Assembly (NCBI GenBank): GCA_947454055.1
Contig: CANGIS010000018.1
Location: 1 to 51,992, forward strand
Direction of reading: 5' to 3'
Origin: Hyphomicrobiales bacterium
Lineage (GTDB): Bacteria; Pseudomonadota; Alphaproteobacteria; Rhizobiales; Beijerinckiaceae
DNA: 51,992 nucleotides
In this document: piece after piece, positions 17,059 through 25,807 of the stretch
How positions within the stretch are numbered: the stretch's first letter is position 1
Layout: each line of letters begins with the position of its first letter
Notes under the pieces: generated by a model
What the model was told of the DNA's origin: nothing
Database searches by the model: none
The model's input: only the letters and a program-made list of their open reading frames with translations
Position numbers and translations under genes: made by a program

Positions 17059-17331
17059 ATGACCGAACCAGCTCCCGTGCCTTCGATTCGTGATGCGCTG
17101 CTCTCCCTGGCGGCTGATCGCGGGATGGGCAAGACCTTTTGTCCGTCCGAAGCCGCACGCCTGATCGGCGGGCCGCATCCCGATGGCTGGGGCCCTCTGA
17201 TGCAGCCTATCCGCAAGGAAGCGGTCGCGCTCGCCCTCGAAAGCCAGATCATCATTTACCGCAAGGGACGACCGGTCGATCCGACCGATTTCAAAGGCGT
17301 TTATCGGCTGGGTCTGCCCCACCTCGATTAG
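17059..17331 (+). CDS. DUF3253 family protein
   Basis: A 90-residue soluble protein matching DUF3253: ALLSLAADRGMGKTFCPSEAARLIGG, then WGPLMQPIRKEAVALA and IYRKGRPVDPTDFKGVYRL. The domain has a winged-helix look and is often found alone or fused to S-adenosylmethionine-dependent enzymes, but no activity is established. It lies 30 bases after DUF599 and is probably co-transcribed with it. It converges with the ydcF-type gene five bases later, without a visible terminator. Confidence 0.83.
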   Translation: MTEPAPVPSIRDALLSLAADRGMGKTFCPSEAARLIGGPHPDGWGPLMQPIRKEAVALALESQIIIYRKGRPVDPTDFKGVYRLGLPHLD

Positions 17332-17336
17332 CAAGC

Positions 17337-18131
17337 CTACGGTTTGGGCAGTAGATCATCGGACTGGCCGAGGAGCCGCGCCGCGATCAGCCCTACCCAT
17401 TCCCGCACGGCCAGATCAAACGTGTTCAGATGCGCGGACGCCTCCGTGGCCAGGATCGAGTTTTTATAGCCGGGCATGCTAATCCAGCCGACGGGATAGG
17501 CTTCGACCTTCCAACCGGCTTTGCGAAACAGCCCCATCGCGCGGGGCATATGCCACGCCGACGTCACCAGCAGCCAGCGCTCATTCGGCTCCATCGGGAC
17601 CATGGCCTTGCTGAATTCGGCATTTTCCTTGGTATTGCGGGAGGCTCGCTCATAAAGAACCCGATCGGGTGCCAATCCCAATTCAGCCCCGTGCCGCTCG
17701 ATCTGGTTCGCCTCGGACAGTTCTTGCCCGAATATGGCGCCGTAGCCGCCGCTGAACACGATTTTCGCGTGAGGATAGCGCCGCGCCAGATCGGCCATGG
17801 CGATCAGTCGACTTCCCGCCCTGTTGACGGCCAGCGTATCCCAAGCCGCCGAGGCCCAGACATCAACGCCGCCGCCCAGAACAATCACGCCATCAACGGG
17901 CTTGCCATCGTCGTGCCAGGCGGGGAACTGCCGCTCGAGCGGTTGCACAAGGCGGTCCCCCAACGGAAAAAAGCCTGCGCCCAAAAGCCCGAACAGACCG
18001 ATCGTCAGAACAATCCTTGCCAGCCGCTGCCGTTGGAGAAGCAACATCCCCCAGCCGATCGCCATAAAAAGCAGCAGAAAATTACTTGGCGAAAACAGGA
18101 GCCACAAAATCTTTGAGAAAATAAAATACAT
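17337..18131 (-). CDS. YdcF/DUF218 family envelope protein
   Basis: A 264-residue protein with two N-terminal membrane segments (about 2-28 and 36-55) followed by a DUF218 (SanA/ElyC/YdcF) domain. The domain begins at VDGVIVLGGGVDVW, includes KIVFSGGYGAIFG and ERASRNTKENAEF, and ends with WLLVTSAWHMPRAMGLFRKAGWKVEAYPV. E. coli ElyC, with the same layout, affects peptidoglycan and lipid-carrier metabolism, and this copy may do the same; that is inference. The start ATG at 18131 is chosen because the first membrane helix begins there and GTGGA lies just upstream. It diverges from the dehydrogenase gene, with a LacI-like site in the gap. Confidence 0.87.
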   Translation of the reverse strand: MYFIFSKILWLLFSPSNFLLLFMAIGWGMLLLQRQRLARIVLTIGLFGLLGAGFFPLGDRLVQPLERQFPAWHDDGKPVDGVIVLGGGVDVWASAAWDTLAVNRAGSRLIAMADLARRYPHAKIVFSGGYGAIFGQELSEANQIERHGAELGLAPDRVLYERASRNTKENAEFSKAMVPMEPNERWLLVTSAWHMPRAMGLFRKAGWKVEAYPVGWISMPGYKNSILATEASAHLNTFDLAVREWVGLIAARLLGQSDDLLPKP

Positions 18132-18150
18132 TGAATGACATCCACTTGAC

Positions 18151-18164
18151 TGCAAACGCTTAGC
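18151..18164. promoter_or_regulatory. LacI-family operator-like site
   Basis: TGCAAACGCTTAGC matches the left part of the LacI/GalR-type operator pattern TGnAAnCGnT, with a weak right end. It lies in the 254-base gap between the divergent ydcF-type and dehydrogenase genes. A second site sharing TGnAAnCGCT is at 22357-22370. No LacI-type regulator gene is in the window. Nothing else was recognised in this gap. Confidence 0.35.
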
Positions 18165-18385
18165 TTCCGGATCAACGATCTTAACGCCATCCGGTTGCTT
18201 ATTGGAACCGAGCCAAGTCTTGGCCCTTCGCATAATCGCAAGGGCGGTTCAATGACCAAGAGCGCGATGCCCGGTGGCACCTTCCCTGTCGCGCCAAAAT
18301 CAGCCAGTGTAGAACATCAGGCTCCCGCACCACGAGCGGCGAGCGTCAAGATACCGGACCACCAAGAAGCAGAATCGGAAACGCC

Positions 18386-19432
18386 ATGTCCCGTTACGTC
18401 AAAGCCGTCATCATTCATTCCGCCCATGACCTTCGGATGGGGGATGTGCCCCTGCTCGATCCCGGCCCCGGCGAGGTCGAGGTGACCGTGACCCGCGGTG
18501 GCATTTGTGGATCGGACCTGCATTATTATCACGATGGCGGCTTTGGTACGGTTCGCGTGAAGGAACCGATGGTTCTCGGCCATGAAATTGCCGGTACGGT
18601 TTCTGCCATTGGAGCCGGCGTTACCTCCGTCCAACCGGGCGACAAGGTGGCCGTCAATCCGAGCCTTGCCTGCGGTGCCTGCCGCTACTGCCTTGAAGGC
18701 CTGCCTGCCCATTGCCTTTCCATGCGGTTTTACGGCTCGGCCATGCGTTTTCCGCATGTTCAGGGCGGCTTTCGCGAAAAGCTTGTCTGCACAGCGGCGC
18801 AAGCCGTGCCGACCGGCATTGCGACACCGGCGGATATTGCAGCCTTCGCCGAACCGCTCGCGGTTTGCCTGCATGCGATAAGGCGCGCAGGCCCAGTAGC
18901 GGGGCGCCGCGTGCTGATTACCGGATGCGGCCCGATCGGAGCCTTGACCCTTCTCGCCGCCCGTCATGCCGGCGCGCGCGAGATTGTTGTCACCGATATT
19001 GCGGCCCCTGCGCTCGCCATCGCGATGAAAATCGGTGCTGACGCCGCGCTCAACACCAAGGATGCGCCGGAAAGCCTCGAACCCTACAAACTCGACAAGG
19101 GCTATTTTGATATTGCGTTCGAAGCGTCGGGCAATGGCAGGGCTTTGGCGGATGCGATCGCCTGTGTCGCGCCGCGCGGTCGTATCGTCCAGATCGGCAT
19201 GGGCGGCGAGGTTGCGGTTCCGCTGGGCCAGATCGCGGCCAAAGAAATCGAGTTGGCTGGCACGTTCCGGTTTTTTGAAGAGTTCAACTGGGCGGTCGAG
19301 CTTTTGGCCAAGCGCGCGATCGATGTGGTGCCGCTCTTGAGTGCGACCATTCCTTATACAAATGCGCGGTCGGCCTTCGAAATGGCGTCCGATCGGAACC
19401 GCGCCATGAAGGTTCAACTCGCCTTCGATTGA
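18386..19432 (+). CDS. Zinc-dependent alcohol dehydrogenase, L-idonate 5-dehydrogenase type
   Basis: A 348-residue medium-chain dehydrogenase/reductase close to L-idonate 5-dehydrogenase (IdnD) and sorbitol dehydrogenase, which oxidise a secondary hydroxyl of a sugar acid or polyol with NAD(P). Catalytic zinc ligands are C41 (GGICGSD) and the H66-E67 pair. The structural zinc is held by C96, C99, C102 and C110. The Rossmann motif is GCGPIG near 174-179. The SDLHYYHDGGFG segment is typical of the IdnD branch. It is followed closely by three hydrolase genes and an ABC importer on the same strand, so it may oxidise an alcohol set free by those hydrolases. The true substrate is not known. Confidence 0.85.
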   Translation: MSRYVKAVIIHSAHDLRMGDVPLLDPGPGEVEVTVTRGGICGSDLHYYHDGGFGTVRVKEPMVLGHEIAGTVSAIGAGVTSVQPGDKVAVNPSLACGACRYCLEGLPAHCLSMRFYGSAMRFPHVQGGFREKLVCTAAQAVPTGIATPADIAAFAEPLAVCLHAIRRAGPVAGRRVLITGCGPIGALTLLAARHAGAREIVVTDIAAPALAIAMKIGADAALNTKDAPESLEPYKLDKGYFDIAFEASGNGRALADAIACVAPRGRIVQIGMGGEVAVPLGQIAAKEIELAGTFRFFEEFNWAVELLAKRAIDVVPLLSATIPYTNARSAFEMASDRNRAMKVQLAFD

Positions 19433-19468
19433 TTTCCCCTTTCACCTGATGATGAGAGCGCTCATACC

Positions 19469-20596
19469 ATGACAGATGCCTTTATCCTGCCAACCGCCGC
19501 CCCCGAAGATTGCGGCATGCGGAGCGAGCAGTTCGACCGGCTTTCGGCTTTGATTGAAAGCCATATTGCGGAGGGCAAGCATCCGGGCGCCCAAATTGCC
19601 ATCGCCCGCCATGGCAAGCTCGTTTACGAGCAAACCTTCGGATATGCCGGAATTGGGGATCGCAGCCGCCCTGCTGCCTCCGATTCCCTTTGGCTGCTCT
19701 ATTCCAACACCAAGGTCATTACCGCCTGTGCGCTGTGGATCCTGGCCGAACGAGGCAAATTATCCTTCGCCGACCATGTTGCGGATTATGTGCCGGAATT
19801 CGCCCAGCACGGCAAAGGCAACATCACGCTTCTGCAGTTGCTGACCCATCAAGGCGGCTTTCCGAATGCCGAAATCGACCGTGCGGCCTGGAACGATCAT
19901 GCGCTGATGCGTGCGCAAATCGCCGCCTTCTCGCTCGAATGGACACCTGGCTCGCGGTACGAATACCACACGACCGCCGCCCATTGGGTGGCCGCCATGG
20001 TGATCAATGCGATCACCGGCGAGGACTTCCGTAGCTTCATCCGCAACGAGATCATTTTGCCGTTAGGTCTTGAAAATGAACTCTTTGTTGGCTTACTCAA
20101 GAGCGAAATGGCGCGTGCCGTCGACATGCATGTCGTTGAGCCGGACCGCTTGGTTACCGACCCCGTCTCGACCTCGGATGATTTCCGCACTGCCGGTATT
20201 CCCGGCGGCGGGGCCTATGGGACCGCCCGCGCAATGGCGGCCTTTTATCAGGCGCTCATCCATGGCGGCGAGCTTGCCGGACGACGGCTTGTCTCCCCGC
20301 GGATGATGGCGTTTGCGACCAAGGACTGGACCCCCGGCATGCGGGATGTGGATGGCTCGGTGGTGCATTTCGGGCTTGGTCCCTATCGCCGCGGCGATAT
20401 CGAGATTGCCAACGGGCTCGGCGGATTGGGCTCACCGCGGACCTTCGGCCATGGTGGTGCGGGAAGTTCGGTGTGCTGGGGCGATCCGGATTCGGGCGTT
20501 TCCTTCGCCTATGTGTCGAATGCGCGACAGATCGAGCCATGGAACATGTGGCGGCGGGATCTCGTCAGCAATATTGTGCACGCGGCAATTCTGTGA
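19469..20596 (+). CDS. Serine hydrolase of the beta-lactamase/class C family
   Basis: A 375-residue cytoplasmic serine hydrolase with the beta-lactamase fold (PF00144). The family includes esterases (EstB), D-amino-acid peptidases and amide hydrolases. The nucleophile motif is S79-N-T-K82. The second motif, usually YxN, appears as Y166-H-T in SRYEYHTTAAHW. The third is HGG in FGHGGAGSS. There is no signal peptide, which argues against a true secreted beta-lactamase and for an intracellular esterase or amidase. It lies 36 bases after the dehydrogenase and 13 bases before the next hydrolase, consistent with one operon that handles an imported compound. Confidence 0.88.
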   Translation: MTDAFILPTAAPEDCGMRSEQFDRLSALIESHIAEGKHPGAQIAIARHGKLVYEQTFGYAGIGDRSRPAASDSLWLLYSNTKVITACALWILAERGKLSFADHVADYVPEFAQHGKGNITLLQLLTHQGGFPNAEIDRAAWNDHALMRAQIAAFSLEWTPGSRYEYHTTAAHWVAAMVINAITGEDFRSFIRNEIILPLGLENELFVGLLKSEMARAVDMHVVEPDRLVTDPVSTSDDFRTAGIPGGGAYGTARAMAAFYQALIHGGELAGRRLVSPRMMAFATKDWTPGMRDVDGSVVHFGLGPYRRGDIEIANGLGGLGSPRTFGHGGAGSSVCWGDPDSGVSFAYVSNARQIEPWNMWRRDLVSNIVHAAIL

Positions 20597-20609
20597 AGGA
20601 ATAACGTCC

Positions 20610-21269
20610 ATGCGCCTTCAATTTGACGGGCGGTCGAGACCTCAGGCCGGTTTTCCCTATCTGCTTCATGCTCCGAAAGACCTGACGAGCCAGCGTCTTT
20701 GGCCTTTGGTCATCTATCTGCATGGCCTGAGTGTCCGCGGGAACAATCTGGATTTGATCGAAACCTATGGTTTGCCTCAGATCATGGCGGAAGGCGGAGC
20801 CTTTCCGGCGTATGTGGCGGCACCGCAACTGCCCGACGGCCTTTTTTGGCCACAGCGTTTGGAAGCCTTATCCGATTGGCTGGATGATCTGTTGGCCCAA
20901 TATCCCATTGATCCGGATCGGGTAACACTCACCGGCGTGAGCCTTGGCGGATATGGCACATGGTATTGGGGCGGATGGCAGCCCGAGCGGTTCGCCGGAC
21001 TGCTGCCTTTATGCGGCGGGGGCAATTACCTTTCCGCGCTCGCCATCCAGAAGGCGGGCGTACCGGTCTGGGCCGTCAGCGGGGATATTGATCCGGTCGT
21101 GCCGCTTTCCGAGATGACCCGCATGATGGGGATTGTAACGCATACCAAAGCCCGGCAAACCATCCATGAAGGGGCGGATCACGACGATACACGGGTCCAT
21201 ACCGCGCCTTATGCCGATCCCGATATCTGGACGTGGCTGTTGAGCCAGAACCGCCAAAACCGTGGGTAG
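20610..21269 (+). CDS. Alpha/beta hydrolase (prolyl oligopeptidase/feruloyl-esterase-like)
   Basis: A 219-residue alpha/beta hydrolase of the dienelactone-hydrolase/PHB-depolymerase-like branch. The oxyanion region is LVIYLHGLSVRGNN. The nucleophile is S111 in GVSLGGYGTWYW, the acid is probably D161 in SGDIDPVVP, and the base is H191 in EGADHDDTR. The HDD(T)xV pattern resembles esterases that act on aryl or sugar esters. AAGGA lies nine bases before the chosen ATG; the frame is open further upstream inside the preceding gene, but that stretch has no family similarity. It sits 13 bases after the beta-lactamase-like gene and 10 before the next esterase. Confidence 0.87.
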   Translation: MRLQFDGRSRPQAGFPYLLHAPKDLTSQRLWPLVIYLHGLSVRGNNLDLIETYGLPQIMAEGGAFPAYVAAPQLPDGLFWPQRLEALSDWLDDLLAQYPIDPDRVTLTGVSLGGYGTWYWGGWQPERFAGLLPLCGGGNYLSALAIQKAGVPVWAVSGDIDPVVPLSEMTRMMGIVTHTKARQTIHEGADHDDTRVHTAPYADPDIWTWLLSQNRQNRG

Positions 21270-21279
21270 GGATTAAACG

Positions 21280-22212
21280 ATGCTCGGACCCGATATGCTG
21301 GCCTTTATTGAAGAGACGGCGCGCTATTATCCCGATGACGCGGTGGATCGCAGCATCGAGGAACAGCGCGCCATCTATGATCGCATGGCTGAGGCCTTTA
21401 CCCCGCCGCGGCCTTTGGGGGTGACGGTCGAGGAGGCGGCACTGGCGCTGCCCGGCCGCACCTTGCGACTGCGCGCCTATCGAGGCGTAACGGGCGGCAC
21501 ATCAGGCACCGCGATCTATCTGCATGGCGGTGGCTTTGTGGTCGGAGGGCTGGACAGCCACGACATTGTCACCGCGCAGCTTGCCGCCCTGACCGATACG
21601 ACCGTTCTGGCAGTCGATTATCGCTTAGCGCCGGAACACCGCTATCCGGCGGCGCATCACGATTGTTACGAGGTCATCAAGGCCGTGATCGACGGATCGC
21701 TGCCGCTTGCCTGTCCGAACCACCGTATTGTTCTGCTCGGCGATAGCGCGGGCGGCAATATCGCCGCCAGTGCCGCGCTTTGGTTGCGGGAAACCGGGCA
21801 AAGGCAGGTGGACGGGATGGTGCTGTTTTATCCGGGGCTTGCGCCCGACCCCACGCCACCAGCCCGTGATGACGAAGCCCATGCGCCGATGCTGACCTTG
21901 GCCGATGTTCGGTATTACAAGAAGGTCTATCTGGGCGATCAAAAGCCCGATCACCTGACCAGCCCGCTTCTGGCTGATGATCTGACGGGCATGCCAAGCA
22001 CGCTGCTGTTGCCCGTCGAACACGACCCTTTGCGCGATGATTGCACGCTTTTTCTGCAACGGTTGACGGCTGCCGGCGTTCCGGCCGACCTTCACCTTGG
22101 CAAAGGGCTCGTTCACGGTTGCCTGCGGGCGATGGGCCGAAGCGAGGGGGTCGATTTACTGCTTCAAAAAGCGGCAGATTTTTTAGAAAAAACGACACAT
22201 TCGGCGCGTTGA
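21280..22212 (+). CDS. Alpha/beta hydrolase, hormone-sensitive lipase (HSL) family
   Basis: A 310-residue carboxylesterase of family IV (HSL-like, PF07859). The hallmark HGGG (82-85, LHGGGFVVGG) forms the oxyanion hole. The nucleophile is S156 in GDSAGGN, the acid is D249 in EHDPLRDDC and the base is H279 in GLVHGC. The cap is at the N terminus (about 1-60). Such enzymes cleave short-chain esters and lactones of many alcohols, so the substrate cannot be named. It is the third hydrolase in a row, 10 bases after the previous one, and the last gene before a 237-base gap leading to the importer. Confidence 0.92.
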   Translation: MLGPDMLAFIEETARYYPDDAVDRSIEEQRAIYDRMAEAFTPPRPLGVTVEEAALALPGRTLRLRAYRGVTGGTSGTAIYLHGGGFVVGGLDSHDIVTAQLAALTDTTVLAVDYRLAPEHRYPAAHHDCYEVIKAVIDGSLPLACPNHRIVLLGDSAGGNIAASAALWLRETGQRQVDGMVLFYPGLAPDPTPPARDDEAHAPMLTLADVRYYKKVYLGDQKPDHLTSPLLADDLTGMPSTLLLPVEHDPLRDDCTLFLQRLTAAGVPADLHLGKGLVHGCLRAMGRSEGVDLLLQKAADFLEKTTHSAR

Positions 22213-22356
22213 GATAAAATAAATCGGTAATTGGGTGAAAAATCATTTCTTTCACTTGTGCCGGACCTCGCCATCGGCAAAGCTAAGGCATCTGGACGAT
22301 ACGTCAGTTCGATCAGTGTGGCGAAGGCTGCGATGGGGTTTTAACCAGGCATCGTT

Positions 22357-22370
22357 TGAAAGCGCTACAA
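22357..22370. promoter_or_regulatory. LacI-family operator-like site before the ABC importer
   Basis: TGAAAGCGCTACAA, preceded by T to give TTGAAAGCGCT, is a strong left half of a LacI/GalR operator with the right arm shifted by one base. It lies about 80 bases before the binding-protein ATG, in the 237-base gap (22213-22449) that must hold the importer's promoter. It shares TGnAAnCGCT with 18151-18164. Confidence 0.38.
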
Positions 22371-22449
22371 GAAGTTAGTGATTATAAATCGGCAAACAAG
22401 ACCGATTGTTACCACAGTCGGATTTTCGACATCACAAGGGGGACTTCCC

Positions 22450-24030
22450 ATGGAAGAATATAACAAGCTCAAGCACATGTTTGACAAGGGCGTGTTGTCA
22501 CGACGTCAGTTCATGAGCGGCGTTGCAGCGATTGGCGCTGGCGTTGCCATGGGTTCAACATCATTCTCGCTTCCGGCTTTTGCAGCGGATGCGCCTAAAA
22601 AGGGCGGCACGCTGAAGCTCGGCCTCGGCGGCGGCAGCACCACCGACAGCATGGACCCACGCAGCTGGACCGATTCGGTTGGTCTCTTGATGGGCTTTGG
22701 TGTCTATAACCAGCTCGTCGAAAATGGCCCGAACAATGAGCCAATTCCAGAGCTCGCCGAGAGCTGGGAAGCCCAGCCGGGCGCTGCCAAGTGGACCTTC
22801 CGCCTGCGTAAGGGCGTGCAGTTCTCGAACGGCAAAGAATTCGATGCCGATGACGCGGTTTACTCGCTCAACCTGCATCGTGGCGACACGAAGTCGGGCG
22901 TTGCCGGTCCTTTCAAGGCCGTCACCGACGTCAAGAAGGTTGATAAATACACGATCGAAATCACGCTTGAGTCCGGCGATGCCGATTTGCCAAGCATGCT
23001 GACCGATTATCACGTCATGATGGTTCCGAATGGCCACACCGACTGGAAAAACCCGATCGGCACCGGCGCCTTCACCGTTGATGGCGTAGCTCCCGGCGTT
23101 GGTGGCACCTTCACCGCCGTCAAGAACTACTGGAAGCCGAATGCAGGCTATCTTGATCGCGTTGAAATCACCGTGATCAATGACCGCACCGCACGCATGA
23201 ACGCGCTGCTTTCCGGTCAGGTCAACGCTATCAACCGCGCTGATCCGAAGGCTGTTGCCAAGCTCAAGGCCGACAAGTTTGAAGTCGTCCAGTCGCCTGG
23301 TGGATATCATCCCGTCATTTCGATGATGGTTGACGCCAAGCCCTTCGACAACAACGATTTCCGTCTGGCCATCAAATACGCGATGGACCGCGAGCAGATG
23401 CTCAAATCGCTGTTCCAAGGCTTCGGTTCGGTCGGCAACGATCATCCGATTCCGCGTGGTGACGCGAACTTCAACACCGAATTGCCACAGCGTAAGATGG
23501 ATCTCGACAAGGCTGCGTTCTATCTGAAGAAGTCGGGCGTGACCTCCAAGGTTACGATGCAGGCGTCCGAAGCCGCTGGTGCCGAGTCGATCAACATGGC
23601 GCAGGCCCTGCAGCAGACCGCTGGCAAGGCTGGCATCAAGATTGATGTCAAGAAAGAGCCAGCGGATGCGTTCTGGAGCAATGTGTGGCTGAAGGGCGCT
23701 TTCGTGACCTCGTATTGGGGTGGCCGTCCAACGGCAACCGCGATGCTTTCGGTTGCTTATAAGGCCGGCGCACCTTGGAACGAGACGCATTGGAGCAATT
23801 CAACCTTTGACAAGCTCCTTGCCGATGCGAAGTCGGAGCTCGATCCAGCCAAGCGCAAGACCTATCTCTGGGAATGCCAACGCATGCTCAGCGATGAGGG
23901 CGGTGCCCTTGTTCCTGCGTTCCAGGACTATCTGTCGGCCAACACCGACAAGGTCGGCGGCATCACTGTCCATAAGGGTTTCGACATGGACAATGGCCGC
24001 GTGATGGAAAAAGCGTTCATCAAGGGCTAA
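22450..24030 (+). CDS. ABC transporter substrate-binding protein (family 5), Tat-exported
   Basis: A 526-residue periplasmic solute-binding protein of the DppA/OppA/NikA type (SBP_bac_5). The N terminus carries a twin-arginine signal: S17-R18-R19-Q20-F21-M22, a hydrophobic stretch and an AFA-AD cleavage site near 45. It would thus be exported folded. The mature protein has the family layout: DSMDPRSWTD, ELAESWEA, WTFRLRKGVQFSNGKEFDADDAVYS and a later DNNDFRLAIKYAMDRE segment. Homologues bind peptides, but also glycosides, opines or other compounds. The ATG at 22450 has AAGGGGG in front. It leads a cluster with two permeases and a double ATPase; neighbouring hydrolases suggest a non-peptide or modified ligand. 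Confidence 0.93.
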   Translation: MEEYNKLKHMFDKGVLSRRQFMSGVAAIGAGVAMGSTSFSLPAFAADAPKKGGTLKLGLGGGSTTDSMDPRSWTDSVGLLMGFGVYNQLVENGPNNEPIPELAESWEAQPGAAKWTFRLRKGVQFSNGKEFDADDAVYSLNLHRGDTKSGVAGPFKAVTDVKKVDKYTIEITLESGDADLPSMLTDYHVMMVPNGHTDWKNPIGTGAFTVDGVAPGVGGTFTAVKNYWKPNAGYLDRVEITVINDRTARMNALLSGQVNAINRADPKAVAKLKADKFEVVQSPGGYHPVISMMVDAKPFDNNDFRLAIKYAMDREQMLKSLFQGFGSVGNDHPIPRGDANFNTELPQRKMDLDKAAFYLKKSGVTSKVTMQASEAAGAESINMAQALQQTAGKAGIKIDVKKEPADAFWSNVWLKGAFVTSYWGGRPTATAMLSVAYKAGAPWNETHWSNSTFDKLLADAKSELDPAKRKTYLWECQRMLSDEGGALVPAFQDYLSANTDKVGGITVHKGFDMDNGRVMEKAFIKG

Positions 24031-24034
24031 GTCA

Positions 24035-24982
24035 TTGTTCAAGCTGATCAGTCAAAGACTGGCGCTTGGATTTTTGACCCTGTTTGCGGCTTCCGTGCTC
24101 ATTTTCTCGGGCACGGAAGTCCTTCCGGGCGATCTTGCCACGGCCATTCTGCAAAATAACGCAACGCCCGAAAATCTTGCCGTCCTTCGCGAACAGCTTG
24201 GCCTCGATCGGCCTGCCGCTGTGCGGTATGTGGAATGGCTCGACAATACCGTTCATGGCGATCTCGGAAAATCGCTAGCCAATGATTGGGATGTTGCGGA
24301 AGAAGTTGGCCCCAGGCTGAAAAACACGCTGTTTCTGGCCAGCTATGCCGCCGTTATCGCGGTGCCTCTGGCTGTATTTTTAGGCATTATGGCGGCAATC
24401 CGGCAGGGGACGTTGTTTGACCGCTTTATCAACGGCTTTACGCTGCTCACCATTTCCGTTCCCGAATATTTTTTGGCCTATTTGCTCGTCAAATATCTGG
24501 CCGTGCACCATTTCTGGTTCCCGTCGCTGGCAAATGTGACGGAGGATACACCGTTCTTCAGTCGGCTATATTTGCTCTTTTTGCCGATGCTGACCCTTCT
24601 TCTGGTCACGCTCGCGCATATGATGCGCATGACGCGTGCCTCGGTACTGGCGATCATGTCCAACCCCTATATCGAGATGGCCTATCTCAAGGGTTTGCCG
24701 AAATGGAAGATTGTTATTCACCACGCGCTTCCCAATGCGCTTGCGCCCATCATCAGCGTGATCGTGCTCAATCTGGCCTATCTCATTGTCGGTGTCGTCG
24801 TGGTCGAGACCGTTTTCGTTTATCCGGGTCTTGGGCAATTGCTGGTCGATAGTGTGTCGAAACATGACGTACCGGTCGTGCAAGCCTGCGGCTTGATCTT
24901 CGCGTCGACCTTCATTTTGCTGAATCTCACGGCTGACGTGTTGGGAATTCTGAGCAATCCACGCTTGAGGATGCCACGGTGA
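24035..24982 (+). CDS. ABC transporter permease, DppB/OppB type
   Basis: A 315-residue inner-membrane permease with six predicted membrane helices. The N-terminal LISQRLALGFLTLFAASVLIFSG and the LPGDLA segment followed by LGLDRPAAVRYVEWL are typical of DppB-type subunits. The ATPase-coupling EAA-like loop is YLKGLPKWKIVIHHALPNALAPII. The start is TTG at 24035, four bases after the previous stop, with AAGGG eight bases before it. It overlaps the next permease by four bases, so subunit synthesis is coupled. Confidence 0.92.
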   Translation: MFKLISQRLALGFLTLFAASVLIFSGTEVLPGDLATAILQNNATPENLAVLREQLGLDRPAAVRYVEWLDNTVHGDLGKSLANDWDVAEEVGPRLKNTLFLASYAAVIAVPLAVFLGIMAAIRQGTLFDRFINGFTLLTISVPEYFLAYLLVKYLAVHHFWFPSLANVTEDTPFFSRLYLLFLPMLTLLLVTLAHMMRMTRASVLAIMSNPYIEMAYLKGLPKWKIVIHHALPNALAPIISVIVLNLAYLIVGVVVVETVFVYPGLGQLLVDSVSKHDVPVVQACGLIFASTFILLNLTADVLGILSNPRLRMPR

Positions 24983-25806
24983 AACTCTTCGGACACAAAG
25001 TACCGTTCACCGCACAACTGGGCATGGTGATCATTTTCATCAATGCGTTCGTGGCCATTTTTGGGCCGTGGATTTCGCCCTTTGATCCGACCGACATGGT
25101 GGGCGATTCCTGGGCGGATGCCGATGCAACCTATTGGCTGGGACTCGATAATCTGGGTCGCGATATTTTGAGCCGCATGATTGATGGCGCCCGCCTTTCG
25201 ATCGGGCTCGCGCTGATGATTACGATGCTATCCTTCTCGATCGGCATCGTGACGGGCTTCACCGCTGCCGTTATGGGCAAATGGGTCGACATTATCTTGT
25301 CGCGCATTGTGGATTTGCTGCTGTCCTTGCCGACGCTTATTTTTGCCTTTGTCGTACTATCGGTGCTCGGAACCGATATTCCGGTGCTGGTGGTAACGCT
25401 GGCGGTGCTCGATTCAACCCGCGTCTTCCGGTTGGCGCGCTCTGTGGCGGTCAACATCAATGCGCTGGATTTTGTCGAAGCCGCCCGGCTGCGCGGCGAA
25501 GGCCTGTGGTGGATCATCCGCAAGGAAATTCTGCCCAATGCGGTGCCGCCTCTGGTGGCCGAATTCGGCTTGCGCTTTTCTTTTGCGTTTCTCTTTATCG
25601 CAGCGTTGAGCTTTTTGGGCATTGGCGTTCAGCCCCCCGACGCCGATTGGGGCTCGATGGTGCGCGATTATCGCGACATGATCAGCCTTGACGGTATCCA
25701 GCCGCTATACCCAGCGGGTGCCATCGCGCTCCTGACCATCGGCATCAATTTTGTTGTCGACTGGATTTTGGCGGTGCATTCCAATTCGACGACTACGGAG
25801 CCATAA
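24979..25806 (+). CDS. ABC transporter permease, DppC/OppC type
   Basis: A 275-residue partner permease. It has the N-terminal helix (AQLGMVIIFINAFVAIFGPWISP), the DppC motif HWLG-like YWLGLDNLGRDILSRMIDGAR, and the EAA loop EAARLRGEGLWWIIRKEILPNAVPPLVAE. SFLGIGVQPPDADWGSMV near the end is diagnostic of this subfamily. It begins with GTG inside the end of the previous gene (GTGA overlap) and ends one base before the ATPase gene start. Together with the DppB-type subunit it forms the membrane channel. Confidence 0.93.
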   Translation: MKLFGHKVPFTAQLGMVIIFINAFVAIFGPWISPFDPTDMVGDSWADADATYWLGLDNLGRDILSRMIDGARLSIGLALMITMLSFSIGIVTGFTAAVMGKWVDIILSRIVDLLLSLPTLIFAFVVLSVLGTDIPVLVVTLAVLDSTRVFRLARSVAVNINALDFVEAARLRGEGLWWIIRKEILPNAVPPLVAEFGLRFSFAFLFIAALSFLGIGVQPPDADWGSMVRDYRDMISLDGIQPLYPAGAIALLTIGINFVVDWILAVHSNSTTTEP

Positions 25807-25807
25807 A

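Noticed and set aside
18195-18485. A 96-codon plus-strand frame between ydcF and the dehydrogenase
   Set aside because: It overlaps the dehydrogenase start, is proline- and serine-rich without a domain, and lacks a convincing ribosome-binding site.
18317-19417. Minus-strand open frame of 366 codons opposite the dehydrogenase
   Set aside because: The plus strand has complete zinc and NAD motifs; the complementary frame has none.
22561-23790. Minus-strand open frame of 409 codons within the binding-protein gene
   Set aside because: It is fully antisense to the SBP gene with its Tat signal and family motifs, and has no homology that I recognise.
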